From: Paramecium sonneborni
Taxonomy: Eukaryota; Ciliophora; Oligohymenophorea; Peniculida; Parameciidae
Reading direction: 5' to 3'
Length of the DNA stretch: 64,000 nt
NCBI GenBank assembly: GCA_905182985.1
Contig: CAJJDN010000001.1
Coordinates: 183,082 to 247,081 of the forward strand
The translations under genes were made by a program, and so were the position numbers. Below are positions 1-10,297 of this stretch, piece by piece (position 1 is the stretch's first letter; each line of letters begins with the position of its first letter). Under the pieces are notes generated by a model. That model did not search any database and had not been told where the DNA came from. It saw only the letters and a program-made list of their open reading frames with translations.

Positions 1-21
1 TTTTTTTTTTTTTTTTTTTTT
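1..21. other. poly-T run at the window edge
   Basis: Twenty-one T residues interrupt the ATP synthase beta gene. They do not match ciliate telomere repeats (GGGGTT or GGGTTT on one strand), so a low-quality contig end is the simplest reading. Confidence 0.6.
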
Positions 22-367
22 GGAATAGTAATAGGACCTCCTAAATCTGAAACTGGTTAACCACGAATCAATCCTTCTGTTGAATCCATAGCAATTGTTC
101 TAACTCTACTATCACCCAAATGTTAAGCCACTTCCAATATTAATTTATGACTTGTCCCTTAAACTTACAATGCATTCAAGATTGGAGGAAGTGGTCCATC
201 AAATTGTACATCAACAACTGCACCAATTACTTATGCTATTTATCCTGATGTTGTGCTTCCTGTTTTACCTGTCTCTGCTTGCTTCTTAGCAGCTGAGAAT
301 CCTATTATACACTTTAGCTTCAATATCTACCTAGACGCATCTATTTGGCTAATGCCCTTGTGAGCAT
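22..367 (-). CDS. ATP5F1B: mitochondrial ATP synthase F1 subunit beta, 5' part
   Basis: This is the N-terminal end of the catalytic beta subunit of the F1 ATP synthase, which makes ATP on the matrix side of the inner mitochondrial membrane. The ATG is at 367. A 29-nt intron (GT...TAG) follows the first 12 codons. After a basic, Ser/Ala-rich leader that looks like a mitochondrial targeting peptide come the family blocks: IGAVVDVQFDG, LPPILNAL, AQHLGDSRVRTIAMDSTEGL, and RGQPVSDLGGPITIP at the window edge. Glutamines are written TAA, as expected for the ciliate code. The Walker A domain would lie beyond the edge. The gene stops at a run of 21 T at positions 1-21, probably the end of a contig. 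The assignment is secure from the conserved beta-barrel blocks. Confidence 0.95.
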
Positions 368-478
368 TTTATTTATTTAAATAATTTTTAGATATTCTCA
401 TTCAGGATATTCAAAATTTAAATAACCATTTTATCAATTAATTATACGAGTACTTCATCATCTCTCCTCTCATAATTA

Positions 479-634
479 TCATTCAATCATCTATTCCCTT
501 ACTTCACTTCTCCTTTTTTTCTATAACTTTTCTACCATCCTCTTTCTTATTCTAAACTCAACAACTACTTCTCTCTCATCAATTAGATCCTCTCTATTAC
601 TATTTATAATTCTATCCTTATATATAATTATCAT
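479..634 (-). CDS. small basic ORF, doubtful gene (51 aa)
   Basis: This open frame lies between the ATP synthase beta start and the next minus-strand gene and ends at TGA. It would encode a short, highly charged Arg/Lys/Glu-rich peptide with no recognised motif. It is reported because the 300-bp gap otherwise holds nothing. Its C/T-rich plus strand and lack of other support leave open that it is only promoter DNA of the ATP synthase gene. Confidence 0.2.
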
Positions 635-668
635 TTTAGATAATCAATATATATTCATTATTCATATC

Positions 669-1091
669 TCATTTTACATCTGACTTCATCTTTTTCAATC
701 CTTCTGTAAGTATCTATTAGAAGCCCTTAAAATTGCCTGTATATTCTTCAAATCCTTTCAAATATTTTGCAAACACAAAACTTTTCAATTATTAAAAATA
801 TATACTTAGAAAATTGGAAAAGCTTTGTCTACTTTGATTATCCAAAATTCAATCCTGCTACTACTTAACCATCTCTTACATCAAGCTTTATTATCTATAA
901 TTTTTACCTCTTATCTTGTACGAGCTGTTGAAAGAGATTAAAGTACATGTTCTTAAAATTCAACCTGAGCTTTTTGTTCAGCTGCCTCTCTATTATTTTA
1001 CTATTCAAATATCATACCTTAAACATCCTATTGCATCATTATAAGATTTTAGGAACACCTTTGCCTCATAATAGGGTTACTCTGTGAACAT
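669..1091 (-). CDS. hypothetical protein, 115 aa, three introns
   Basis: I do not recognise this protein. Removing introns of 28 nt (ending TAG), 22 nt and 25 nt (both ending AAG) leaves exactly 116 codons to the TGA. The protein starts MFTEQPYYEAK, has a helical middle (EAAEQKAQVEFQEHV) and ends in a basic tail. There is no signal peptide, membrane segment or known catalytic motif. Two of three introns end in AAG, so the model depends on accepting that acceptor, which is also needed in many other genes here. It lies head-to-tail behind the ATP synthase beta gene. Confidence 0.55.
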
Positions 1092-1263
1092 TATTTTTAT
1101 TAAAAATAAATTAAATAAGTCTTAAATTAGAAAATCCTACTAATACAAAATAATAAGTATTGATTTTCTTTTTCTAAAACTGAATCTCTTTCAAATTTTG
1201 TGTCTCTTAAACAGGCTCAAGGTTTTCATTCAATGATAATTCAATTCTCATCCTAATATTCAT
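1066..1263 (-). CDS. short ORF overlapping the start of the 115-aa gene
   Basis: A 65-codon open frame begins at an ATG at 1263, runs into the 5' end of the neighbouring 115-aa gene in another frame and ends at TGA. The first 40 residues (MNIRMRIELSLNENLEP and a Lys/Gln-rich stretch) look protein-like, while the rest is the shadow of the next gene. It could be a lost upstream exon of that gene; no clean intron joins the two frames. Confidence 0.18.
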
Positions 1264-1900
1264 TATTGAAATTAAAAACTCATTAATAATGTTACTTTTT
1301 ATACTTAAAAACATAATGCAAGATAAATATCTAGTGTTAATTATTTTTGCACAAAAACTTTAAAAATTCAATAAATTGGGACGACCTTTATGTTATTAAA
1401 ATTGTCTATAATTTAGAGTTAATAATATAGAAATGAATTTAATTCTAGAATGAGAAACTTCTAAGCATCAAGATCTAAAGATGAAAATTTCTCATTTAAA
1501 CTATTTTGAGCATATTAACCCAAAAATTTGATTTATTAATTTATGATAGATAAATTATTAATTTTGATATTACAGGTTTAAAACTCTAAGAATGTTTAAG
1601 CATATTTATACTATTAACTCAAAGATGCCAATTTGCTGGAAAAACCTGACTAAAATTAATAATAACATAATCCTTTTTAATTTCAGTTTAGGTTCTTTTT
1701 TTTGTTTCTTTCAAGTTCTTTATAAATAAAATTCATTTACTTTTAGATCTATCTGCAACTATCTTATTAGATAAATTGAATTATTTTATAAAGGAGATTC
1801 ATGAGAAACCAATTAAGATATGATTAAAAATAATCTGAAAGCAATAATATATAAAATAAATCAAGAATAAAGGTTTTTTTTGACTTCTCTCATTTTAAGG

Positions 1901-2281
1901 ATGTCTTAAACATTAATTTATGGTTTAGGAAGAGAGGGATCTTTTTGTTTTTTCATTGACGAAGATTATGATTTACTTGAATAAATATATTAGTATACTT
2001 GGAAAAAGTATAAAAGTTGTTTAACTATCTAGGTTACTCATCTTCATCATAATTTTATGAATTATTTAAAGATTTTTTGGATTAATTAGTATGCATAGGA
2101 GATTCTTTTCTGGAATGTACTATATTTTGAATGTTATTAAAAGCATGATTTGATTAATATTGATCTCCTGCAAGGATCTTTTAGAGACTTATTAGATCTT
2201 TAGCCACATTTTGCAATTTTAAACCATCATTTGGTTAAGATAATGCATCAATAATACTATCAACAGAAGCTAGAATAATGA
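1901..2281 (+). CDS. left-copy duplicate of the 126-aa hypothetical protein
   Basis: This is identical to 3472-3852, within the left copy of the N-flanked 1570-bp duplication. It most likely does not exist as a second gene. Confidence 0.3.
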
Positions 2282-2864
2282 TAAAATAAAATACATTTGA
2301 CATAATCCATTAAATTAGAATTCTCATGATTTATTAATAGATTATTTAATCTTTAAATTTCTTAATCTTATTCTTAATTAATAAGTGTTAATTATTCAAT
2401 TTAAGATTCATAATCTTGTAAGTTTTCTTTTGTGATATTATATGTTTCTTATCCATCTTGAGTAACACAATCTTTAATTTTACTTTGTCTAATAGATTAT
2501 ATTTATTAAACATTAGGTAGATTACCTCCCATAGAATTAACATATTCTTCTAATTATTATACTCTTTATAATTTTTAATCAAGCATAGTTTCAGTTTCTC
2601 TATGAATTCTATCATAAGCATCAAGTTCATCTTATAATTAAACTATAGTTTCATCTCTTTCATTCAATCTAGTAGTTAGAGCAATCATAATATCTCTTTA
2701 TTTAAGTGTTAATTGTTTATATCTATCAACTTAAACTTTATCTTCTTCCAATTAAGATCTTTCCTTTTCTAATTCTGTTATTTTTTTTTCATATTAAGCT
2801 CTAATTATTTTTTATTATTCTTCTATAGCATTTCTAAATTATGGACTATTTTCAATATTACATC
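2260..2864 (-). pseudogene. kinesin 3' fragment created by the N-flanked duplication
   Basis: It is identical to the last 605 bp of the kinesin gene at 3831-5888 and is cut off at the N (2865) without a motor domain. It is best read as an assembly duplicate, not a decayed gene. Confidence 0.7.
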
Positions 2865-2865
2865 N

Positions 2866-3471
2866 CTTTTTATACTTAAAAACATAATGCAAGATAAATA
2901 TCTAGTGTTAATTATTTTTGCACAAAAACTTTAAAAATTCAATAAATTGGGACGACCTTTATGTTATTAAAATTGTCTATAATTTAGAGTTAATAATATA
3001 GAAATGAATTTAATTCTAGAATGAGAAACTTCTAAGCATCAAGATCTAAAGATGAAAATTTCTCATTTAAACTATTTTGAGCATATTAACCCAAAAATTT
3101 GATTTATTAATTTATGATAGATAAATTATTAATTTTGATATTACAGGTTTAAAACTCTAAGAATGTTTAAGCATATTTATACTATTAACTCAAAGATGCC
3201 AATTTGCTGGAAAAACCTGACTAAAATTAATAATAACATAATCCTTTTTAATTTCAGTTTAGGTTCTTTTTTTTGTTTCTTTCAAGTTCTTTATAAATAA
3301 AATTCATTTACTTTTAGATCTATCTGCAACTATCTTATTAGATAAATTGAATTATTTTATAAAGGAGATTCATGAGAAACCAATTAAGATATGATTAAAA
3401 ATAATCTGAAAGCAATAATATATAAAATAAATCAAGAATAAAGGTTTTTTTTGACTTCTCTCATTTTAAGG
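2866..3471. other. 606-bp AT-rich stretch without a confident gene (also at 1295-1900)
   Basis: No long frame or family motif is seen on either strand. A 60-codon open stretch on the plus strand (around 3180-3375) contains a phrase with Cys, Trp and Phe residues but has no clean start or intron links. It may be the 5' part of the 126-aa gene that follows. Confidence 0.4.
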
Positions 3472-3852
3472 ATGTCTTAAACATTAATTTATGGTTTAGG
3501 AAGAGAGGGATCTTTTTGTTTTTTCATTGACGAAGATTATGATTTACTTGAATAAATATATTAGTATACTTGGAAAAAGTATAAAAGTTGTTTAACTATC
3601 TAGGTTACTCATCTTCATCATAATTTTATGAATTATTTAAAGATTTTTTGGATTAATTAGTATGCATAGGAGATTCTTTTCTGGAATGTACTATATTTTG
3701 AATGTTATTAAAAGCATGATTTGATTAATATTGATCTCCTGCAAGGATCTTTTAGAGACTTATTAGATCTTTAGCCACATTTTGCAATTTTAAACCATCA
3801 TTTGGTTAAGATAATGCATCAATAATACTATCAACAGAAGCTAGAATAATGA
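3472..3852 (+). CDS. hypothetical protein, 126 aa
   Basis: A single open frame from ATG to TGA encodes 126 residues rich in aromatic residues, His and Gln, beginning MSQTLIYGLGREGSF. I do not recognise the family. There is no signal peptide, and the hydrophobic stretches are too broken for membrane segments. Its 3' end overlaps the 3' end of the convergent kinesin gene by 22 bp (3831-3852), so each gene's last codons are antisense to the other. An upstream exon is possible because the frame is also open before the ATG. Confidence 0.45.
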
Positions 3853-5888
3853 TAAAATAAAATACATTTGACATAATCCATTAAATTAGAATTCTCATGA
3901 TTTATTAATAGATTATTTAATCTTTAAATTTCTTAATCTTATTCTTAATTAATAAGTGTTAATTATTCAATTTAAGATTCATAATCTTGTAAGTTTTCTT
4001 TTGTGATATTATATGTTTCTTATCCATCTTGAGTAACACAATCTTTAATTTTACTTTGTCTAATAGATTATATTTATTAAACATTAGGTAGATTACCTCC
4101 CATAGAATTAACATATTCTTCTAATTATTATACTCTTTATAATTTTTAATCAAGCATAGTTTCAGTTTCTCTATGAATTCTATCATAAGCATCAAGTTCA
4201 TCTTATAATTAAACTATAGTTTCATCTCTTTCATTCAATCTAGTAGTTAGAGCAATCATAATATCTCTTTATTTAAGTGTTAATTGTTTATATCTATCAA
4301 CTTAAACTTTATCTTCTTCCAATTAAGATCTTTCCTTTTCTAATTCTGTTATTTTTTTTTCATATTAAGCTCTAATTATTTTTTATTATTCTTCTATAGC
4401 ATTTCTAAATTATGGACTATTTTCAATATTACATCCTCCAATCAACATTTAACTATTAATTTATCTAATTTTTTCTTCAAGTTTTTTCTTTTCTTCTCTT
4501 TCAATAAAAAATTATTTGCTTCTAGCTTCTAAAGCAGCCATTGCAGCATTTTTATCTTATTCTGCTCTCTTTTTATCTTCTTCTAATTAACTTAATTTAG
4601 TAGAATCTATAATAGTTTTATTCTTTTCTTAAAGTTCTTTTCTTAATCTTTATAATTCGCATTCATATTTTCTTAAAAGTGCCTTTTAATCTACATCTTC
4701 ATTAATAGTAGCTTTATTCTTAATATTTTTTGCTCTATTAGCAAATTTAACAGAACTTAAAGTTTCAAGAAATGCATCAATAGCAGGGGATATCATACCC
4801 ATCATTGTTGTTTTACAATTACCACCTAATGAATCTTCTAAAAGACGAGTAATTTTAGAATCTCTATAAGGAATATGTGTCTTTTATTCAATTAATGCAG
4901 ATATGACATTACCTAAACAACTTAAAGATTAATTAATTTTTTTTGATTCTTCTAATCTTCTACCAGTTGCACCAGTAACTCTTACTCTTTCACTTCCAGC
5001 TAAATCAACTAAATTAAGTTTTCCAACTTTTATTGATTTATGATTATCAATTTCAGTCATCTATTCAACAATTATAATAAAGACAGCATGTGATCTACTG
5101 CTTACATCATTCATTTTTGTACTAGCAGTAGCTCTTGATGAAGCACCTTTTTAAATTAATGAATAAATTTCAGACGGATTTCTTACTGCCCATTCTGAGA
5201 GACCTTCAACAAATACTCCTCTTTTTTTATCTTCTCTAATATGCAAATTTTATCTATCACTTCTTAATAAATCACTAATGATTTCATTATAAATTTAAAG
5301 ATAACTAACTCTCACCATAAATGTAGTTGATTCATTAGATCCATTAGAAATATGTTTAAATATTTCTTCAATTGCTCTTGGTATGATACCTCTTTATGGA
5401 TCAACACAATTATATTTAAATCCTTCCATTGTATATGTTTTACCAGTACCTGTTTAACCATATGCCATAATAGTTGCATTAAAACCTTATAATGCAGATA
5501 GTACTGCATGTCTTGCTGTATTATCATATACTTCTTCTTATGTGTTATCTTAATCGTATACATAATCAAATGAAAAAGTATGCATAGTATAACTATTAGG
5601 ATTATTAAGATATTCTTCAAGATGTTCTGGATCCACTAAATCAATATTATAATATTCATATAGACAGATTTTCTTATGATCAGGGGATACTTAAAGAGTT
5701 GAAATAAAACGTCCATCTATAACTTCTCTTTATAAAGGTGGTCTTACACGTACAACTACTTTAAAATTGTCATTTGATGTTAATTGCTTTGCTGAATATG
5801 ATGACATAGGGCTCGATTCATAAAAATTAGTTTAAGATGTTGTTTAACTTAATGATGATGTTGACATCTTTGGAAAAGAGGTATTCAT
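3831..5888 (-). CDS. kinesin with N-terminal motor domain (685 aa)
   Basis: This is a microtubule motor ATPase. The intronless frame of 686 codons starts at 5888 after an Asn/Ser/Gln-rich leader of about 40 residues. Motor motifs appear in order: VVVRVRPPL (about residue 47), the P-loop [15 protein letters not shown] (about 150), switch [12 protein letters not shown], switch [13 protein letters not shown] and the [15 protein letters not shown] block. The motor ends near residue 400 with a neck, and the rest is Gln/Glu/Lys-rich coiled coil to the C-terminus. All catalytic motifs are intact, so it should be an active plus-end type motor. I cannot place it in a numbered kinesin family. It starts 48 bp from the divergent zinc protein gene and overlaps the 126-aa gene at its 3' end. 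Confidence 0.93.
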
Positions 5889-5936
5889 GATCGTTAAAAT
5901 TTAAATATATTAATTAATAATAATATTTATATAAAA
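5889..5936. promoter_or_regulatory. 48-bp shared divergent promoter (kinesin / zinc protein)
   Basis: The start codons of the kinesin (minus, 5888) and the CxH zinc protein (plus, 5937) are 48 bp apart. The interval is almost pure A/T, so both transcripts must use this small shared region or start inside each other. Confidence 0.5.
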
Positions 5937-6520
5937 ATGAATTTCTTTCATCCACTTCTACAAACTCTATAATGTAAGAATTGTCATTCTATTTATGTAG
6001 TTATGCGTTTCAATCTTAGTGCAGATCGTTAACAAACTACTCTTAATCTCCTCAATCCATCTATTAAAGTTGAAGAGAATGAACCACTTGTTACACCTTT
6101 ATATCAAATGACGTAATAGGAACTACTATAACGACATATTGTTGATTCTACATCACATGGATTATAAATCTAGACTTATAATAAAGAATAAGATCTACCT
6201 AAAACTATCAATAAGAAAATGTATGTTGTTTAAATATCTCTTAGAAGTAAAAAAACCAATACTTGTGGACATCCAGATAAAGAACATTATGCTAAAGGAA
6301 TGTGCAATAATTGTTATCATAGAATAGGCAGAAATAAACAACCTTGGTTATGTTCACACAAAAAATTATATGCATGTAAATTATTATCTCTATTAACCTA
6401 GGCGGATTATGTTAGAATTGCTATATCAACTAATATAATAAAAAAAGAAGAGTTGAAAATTAAGATTAATTAGATTCAGAACTTAATAATTAATCTAGCA
6501 TACCGAAAACTGACAATTGA
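5937..6520 (+). CDS. CxH/CxxC cysteine-rich protein, 185 aa
   Basis: One 26-nt intron (6376-6401, ending TAG) lies inside the conserved region, and the exons sum to 186 codons. The C-terminal half carries two copies of a metal-ligand pattern: CGHPDKEHYAKGMCNNCYHR then CSHKKLYACGLCQNCYIN, that is C-x-H ... G-x-C-x-x-C-Y twice. This repeat is known from small uncharacterised eukaryotic proteins, often described only as zinc-binding. The N-terminal half also has CKNC. There is no membrane segment or signal peptide. The intron call is strong because only its removal restores the second repeat. The gene is divergent from the kinesin with 48 bp between starts; function is unknown. Confidence 0.85.
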
Positions 6521-6955
6521 TTCTTCATTTTATTTTATTTGTATTTTTTTATATCTTTTTTATCCTATTTCTCACAATTTAATCAAATAAATAATATTCT
6601 TTATTAATTAAAGAATATTATTATATTTAATTTTAAATTTACCATATTTCTATATTTTCCTCTATTTATTCATTATTTTTACTACTTTTATATGTATTTT
6701 TATACTTGAATATTTTAGAAACAAAAATATTCTTAAAAACTATTTTTATTTATAAGAATTTAAATCTTAAATTTTTCAATTAATACCATTATTCTGATTT
6801 TTACATAGAATAATAGTTTTATAAAATCTACTGAATTTTATTATAGATTTTCATATTTAAGGTTTAAAATAGTGTCTTATTATTTGATTAAATGAGAAAT
6901 AAAGTTTTATTCTTTTTAACGAATATAAATATTTAAAATAAAAAGATAATACTTT
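6521..6955. other. 435-bp intergenic, nothing recognised
   Basis: Very AT-rich with many T/A runs. No open frame with protein-like composition, no tRNA-like structure and no repeat were seen. It holds the terminator of the zinc protein and the promoter of the next plus-strand gene. Confidence 0.5.
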
Positions 6956-7999
6956 ATGTCAAATAAAAAAAGCATAAAACAGAAAGAGAATATATCTATT
7001 GATAGTAGATTGAACATTTTAGAAAGTAGTATACTTATAAAATTTAAGCTAATTTGAATAGAGTTTGTATGTAGCATGATGCTTTGATGCCTATCGTAAA
7101 TGAAATTCCTCATGTCTAAAAGTTAGAGTAATAAATAAAAATACTCGTAAAAAAACAAGAAGAACTTGAAAAGTTTAGAGATAAATCAAGAGAAACATCT
7201 ACGAACACAAGTTTTAGTGATTTCAAAAATAATAGCTAAAATAAACCCTATGAAAAACAGTTGAATGATTTAACATTAAAAATGAACTACTTAGATAATC
7301 AATTATAGGAATTATAAAAAAAGAGTCAAGGAAGGGTGGAATAATAATTTAGAATGGTTTCAGATACCCAAGATTTATAGAGATTAGAATAATTTGTCAA
7401 TGAGGAATTACACAATTTTAGAAGTGAAGTTCAATTAGAATATAAGAATATTTATAAAGTATTAACTTATAATTTAATATAAGGAACTTAATGGATTAAG
7501 ATGTGATCTTGAATATATTATGAATAATACCAAAAAAAATAAAGTCACTTAAAAGATTTAATCCATGAATGTTGGTCCAGATGATAAACTCTTTGTCATT
7601 AATTTATTAGAATAAGAGACCATCATTGAAGAATTAGATCATTATGAAAATGAAAATACATTCAGATTATTATATGAATTAGATTATTTTGAATAATAAA
7701 GAGAATCTATGTCAACCATGGATCCACAACAAACTCAAAGAGAAAGTTTATATTTAGAGGAAAAATTGATTTCATTAAAATATTAATTAGCTGCTTCGAA
7801 GAGAAAGTATTTATTTGAAATTAAAAAAATTGAACATAAATTTTAAGTTATTAATGAAATTATAGAATAGAATTAGAAATATCTCAGCTATTAATAACAA
7901 ATTCAGACTTTAACATAGAGAATGAGTAAGATTGTAACAAGAGTTCATTAAAATATAGAGTGTATCTTTTAAAAGATCAGTTCTTTAGACAAGAGATGA
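6956..7999 (+). CDS. coiled-coil protein, 332 aa
   Basis: Two introns, 7029-7048 (20 nt) and 7459-7483 (25 nt), both ending AAG, leave exactly 333 codons. The protein is rich in Gln, Glu, Lys and Leu and predicted helical throughout, with heptad-like stretches (for example KLEQQIKILVKKQEELEKF and a LEEKLISLKYQLAASKRK segment). It has no enzyme motif, signal peptide or membrane segment. It is probably structural, for example in the cytoskeleton or basal body, but this is only inferred from composition. It converges on the next coiled-coil gene with 28 bp between stop codons. Confidence 0.75.
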
Positions 8000-8027
8000 T
8001 AATAGTTAATATATATATAAATCAATA

Positions 8028-9890
8028 TCATATTAATGTATTAACAAGTTCATTTAAAACATTAAATTCATTTTCAATATTTTTGACTCTATTGTTTTAT
8101 TCTTCTAAATGTTCAAAAAGTTTTTAATTACAATCATTTGAGTAATCTTTCAATTATTATTCTAACTCATTAATTATACGATCTTTTTCCTCTATTTATT
8201 TTTCTGATTACAATTTATACTAAAACATTTTTTTATTATTAGTATCTAATTCAATCTAAACAGCTTTTAATTATTATTTTAATCCTTAATCTACTAATGT
8301 TTGGATGTCTTAATCTTATTAGACTTCGGATCCTTTATGTTCCATAGACAATTGTAAAATTTCAATAAGTTATTATTATCCACCTACTAATTCAAGGATT
8401 TAATTTAATGAATTAATAATAGGCATTTCAATTCTTAATTTATTTAAATAAACTGTTTATTGGTAATATATTGAATTCTAAATGATTTTAATTCTATGAA
8501 TAGCTATTATAACCCATGATGCTTTCTTAAAAGTTCGATTATTTTGTTTATCACTCTTTTCAAACTATAAATCAATAATTTAAGAATTCAATATTTTTAG
8601 ATTGTTTTATTGTCTCAAAAATTCTTCTAAAAATTAAGTAAGCATTTAAATTATTAAATATTATTTTTCATTCTAGAAAAGCTTATTTTTATTTTATTAT
8701 TTTTCTTTCTAATAGAACCTTATATAAATAAAAATTTATACTCTTCTAATTCAAAAATTCTTTATTCAAACAATATTTTCGTTTTATCATCAATCAAATT
8801 AGGGCTTTAGTGAATAGAATTATTAGTTAAAATTTATGTCTGTAATTAGCTTTGTTAAAGATTTTTTTACAAATCCTAATTATAAAATATGGTTACTTTA
8901 ATTTAATCTTTTAGCATTGATTTCTTTTATTATAATTCAAATATTTTTTCAGCCATTCTATTAAAGATTTCAGCAAATTCAATAATTTATTGCATTTAAA
9001 ATGATTAAGGATTTGTAACACTTGTATTTTTGATTTAACAAAGAAGATTATTTAGATCTTTTTGTAAGATACTAAAATTTTCTAATTCTTATTAGACTGT
9101 TTAAGCTTCTCTTTCATCAAGTATTGTATGATTGTTTAATTATTATTCTAGATTTTGGCTTTCATTTTATTCTGCCATATGATTTTTAAAGTTCAAAACA
9201 ATTGATTCATATTTCATTTACCAATCTTAATTTTATTCATTAAGTATTTAGATTTATTATTAACACTCTTAATAAATTTATTACTTTTCCTGATTTGCCT
9301 ATTCTAATTGTTATTCTAGTTATTATATTTATTCTAAAATTTAAGTATTATTATTGATAAGTTCTTTAAGTTTAACTTTTCTTTATTTCGATCTTTCTCT
9401 GTATTTATTTGCATATTATATTAACTATTCTTTTTCAGATAGATATTGATTATAATTATTGAATTAAAATTTAACTTTATCTTCATACTCTTTGAATGCT
9501 TTTTCTTATTGAACAATTTTATCTTGTTGAATTTAATATTCAAAGAGTAATGCTTAATATTGCAATTTTAATTATGTATTTTATTAAGTGAGTTATGAAG
9601 ATGTAGAAATCAGTTATTAGATTCGTTTTTCTAAGGAAGATTACTAGAATGTATTTTGCAAGTAAATTTACTTTAATTTAGAATTCTTTTTCATAAAATT
9701 GCAATTTGCCTTCTAAGATTTGACTTTAAGATCTCAAATTAACAACTTCACTATCAAATTATTCTCCAAATCTATTGAAATCATTAAAGGAGACACAACT
9801 TTTGGTGTGATCATTTAATTTAAAAGTAGATTGAGTATTTTTTGAAGTGATCGTATTAACTTGATTAAGACGCTTATCGAATTTATCCAT
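8028..9890 (-). CDS. coiled-coil protein, about 600 aa
   Basis: The frame starts at ATG 9890 and ends at TGA 8028. Introns of 28 nt (TAG) and 23 nt (AAG) are needed to keep the frame, and a 21-nt GTAACC...TAG segment may be a third, in-frame intron. The product is 596-603 residues, dominated by Gln (almost all TAA/TAG), Glu, Lys, Asn and Leu in long helical stretches. No motor, kinase or membrane motif is present. It is the last gene of a head-to-tail minus-strand array (next gene 40 bp upstream). Structural role in a filament or basal body is an inference. Confidence 0.75.
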
Positions 9891-9930
9891 AAAATAAATA
9901 AATTATAAGAGATAGAAATGATAATGTTAT

Positions 9931-10281
9931 TCAAGTTTAGAATATTTATAATTTCAAATTACAACTTCTACATTCAACAATCACATGAGTATCAGTATTC
10001 AATTCAATTTAATTGATTTCTCCACATTATTCACATTCATATTCTACATAATTGCATTTGACAATAATAGAATCAAAACAATATTTGAATTGAGATTTAA
10101 GAGACTAATCATATTCTTCTCTACAATTAATTAGTATTTTATAAGCTTCAATTAAAGATTTAGCCTCTTCAGCATTTCCATTTTTATCAGGATGACAAAA
10201 TCGAATTTTATTAAGAAAAGCTTTACGAATGGTTTCAGGAGAACACTTATGATCAACTCCTAATAATTGATAATAATTCAT
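9931..10281 (-). CDS. J-domain protein with C-terminal zinc ribbon (116 aa)
   Basis: An intronless frame of 117 codons. Residues 1-60 are a J domain, the part of DnaJ/HSP40 co-chaperones that stimulates Hsp70 ATPase: MNYYQLLGV, then the key HPD triad in RFCHPDKNGN, then the helix IV region. Residues 75-116 hold ECEQCGE and ECRSCNLKL, a CxxC...CxxC zinc-binding site. A J domain followed by a small zinc module at this size resembles DPH4/JJJ3, which acts in diphthamide synthesis, but the exact CSL zinc-finger signature is not evident, so this remains a suggestion. It lies 16 bp downstream of the RSP3-like gene. Confidence 0.85.
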
Positions 10282-10297
10282 TTAATATTAAATAATT

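Larger units (their letters stand above)
1295..2864. repeat. exact 1570-bp direct copy, left (assembly overlap)
   Basis: Positions 1295-2864 are repeated base for base at 2866-4435, with a single N at 2865 between the copies. The left copy cuts the kinesin gene in the middle of its coiled coil, while the right copy continues into an intact gene. This is what an unmerged contig overlap looks like, so the left copy should not be counted as extra genes. Confidence 0.85.
2866..4435. repeat. exact 1570-bp direct copy, right
   Basis: This is the right-hand partner of 1295-2864, starting directly after the N at 2865. It joins smoothly to the rest of the kinesin gene at 4436 and is probably the true genomic context. 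Confidence 0.85.

Noticed and set aside
1..21. Telomere
   Set aside because: Pure T is not a ciliate telomere repeat and it interrupts a coding region.
5312..5620. 102-aa minus-strand frame with a hydrophobic start
   Set aside because: It is an out-of-phase shadow inside the kinesin motor domain.
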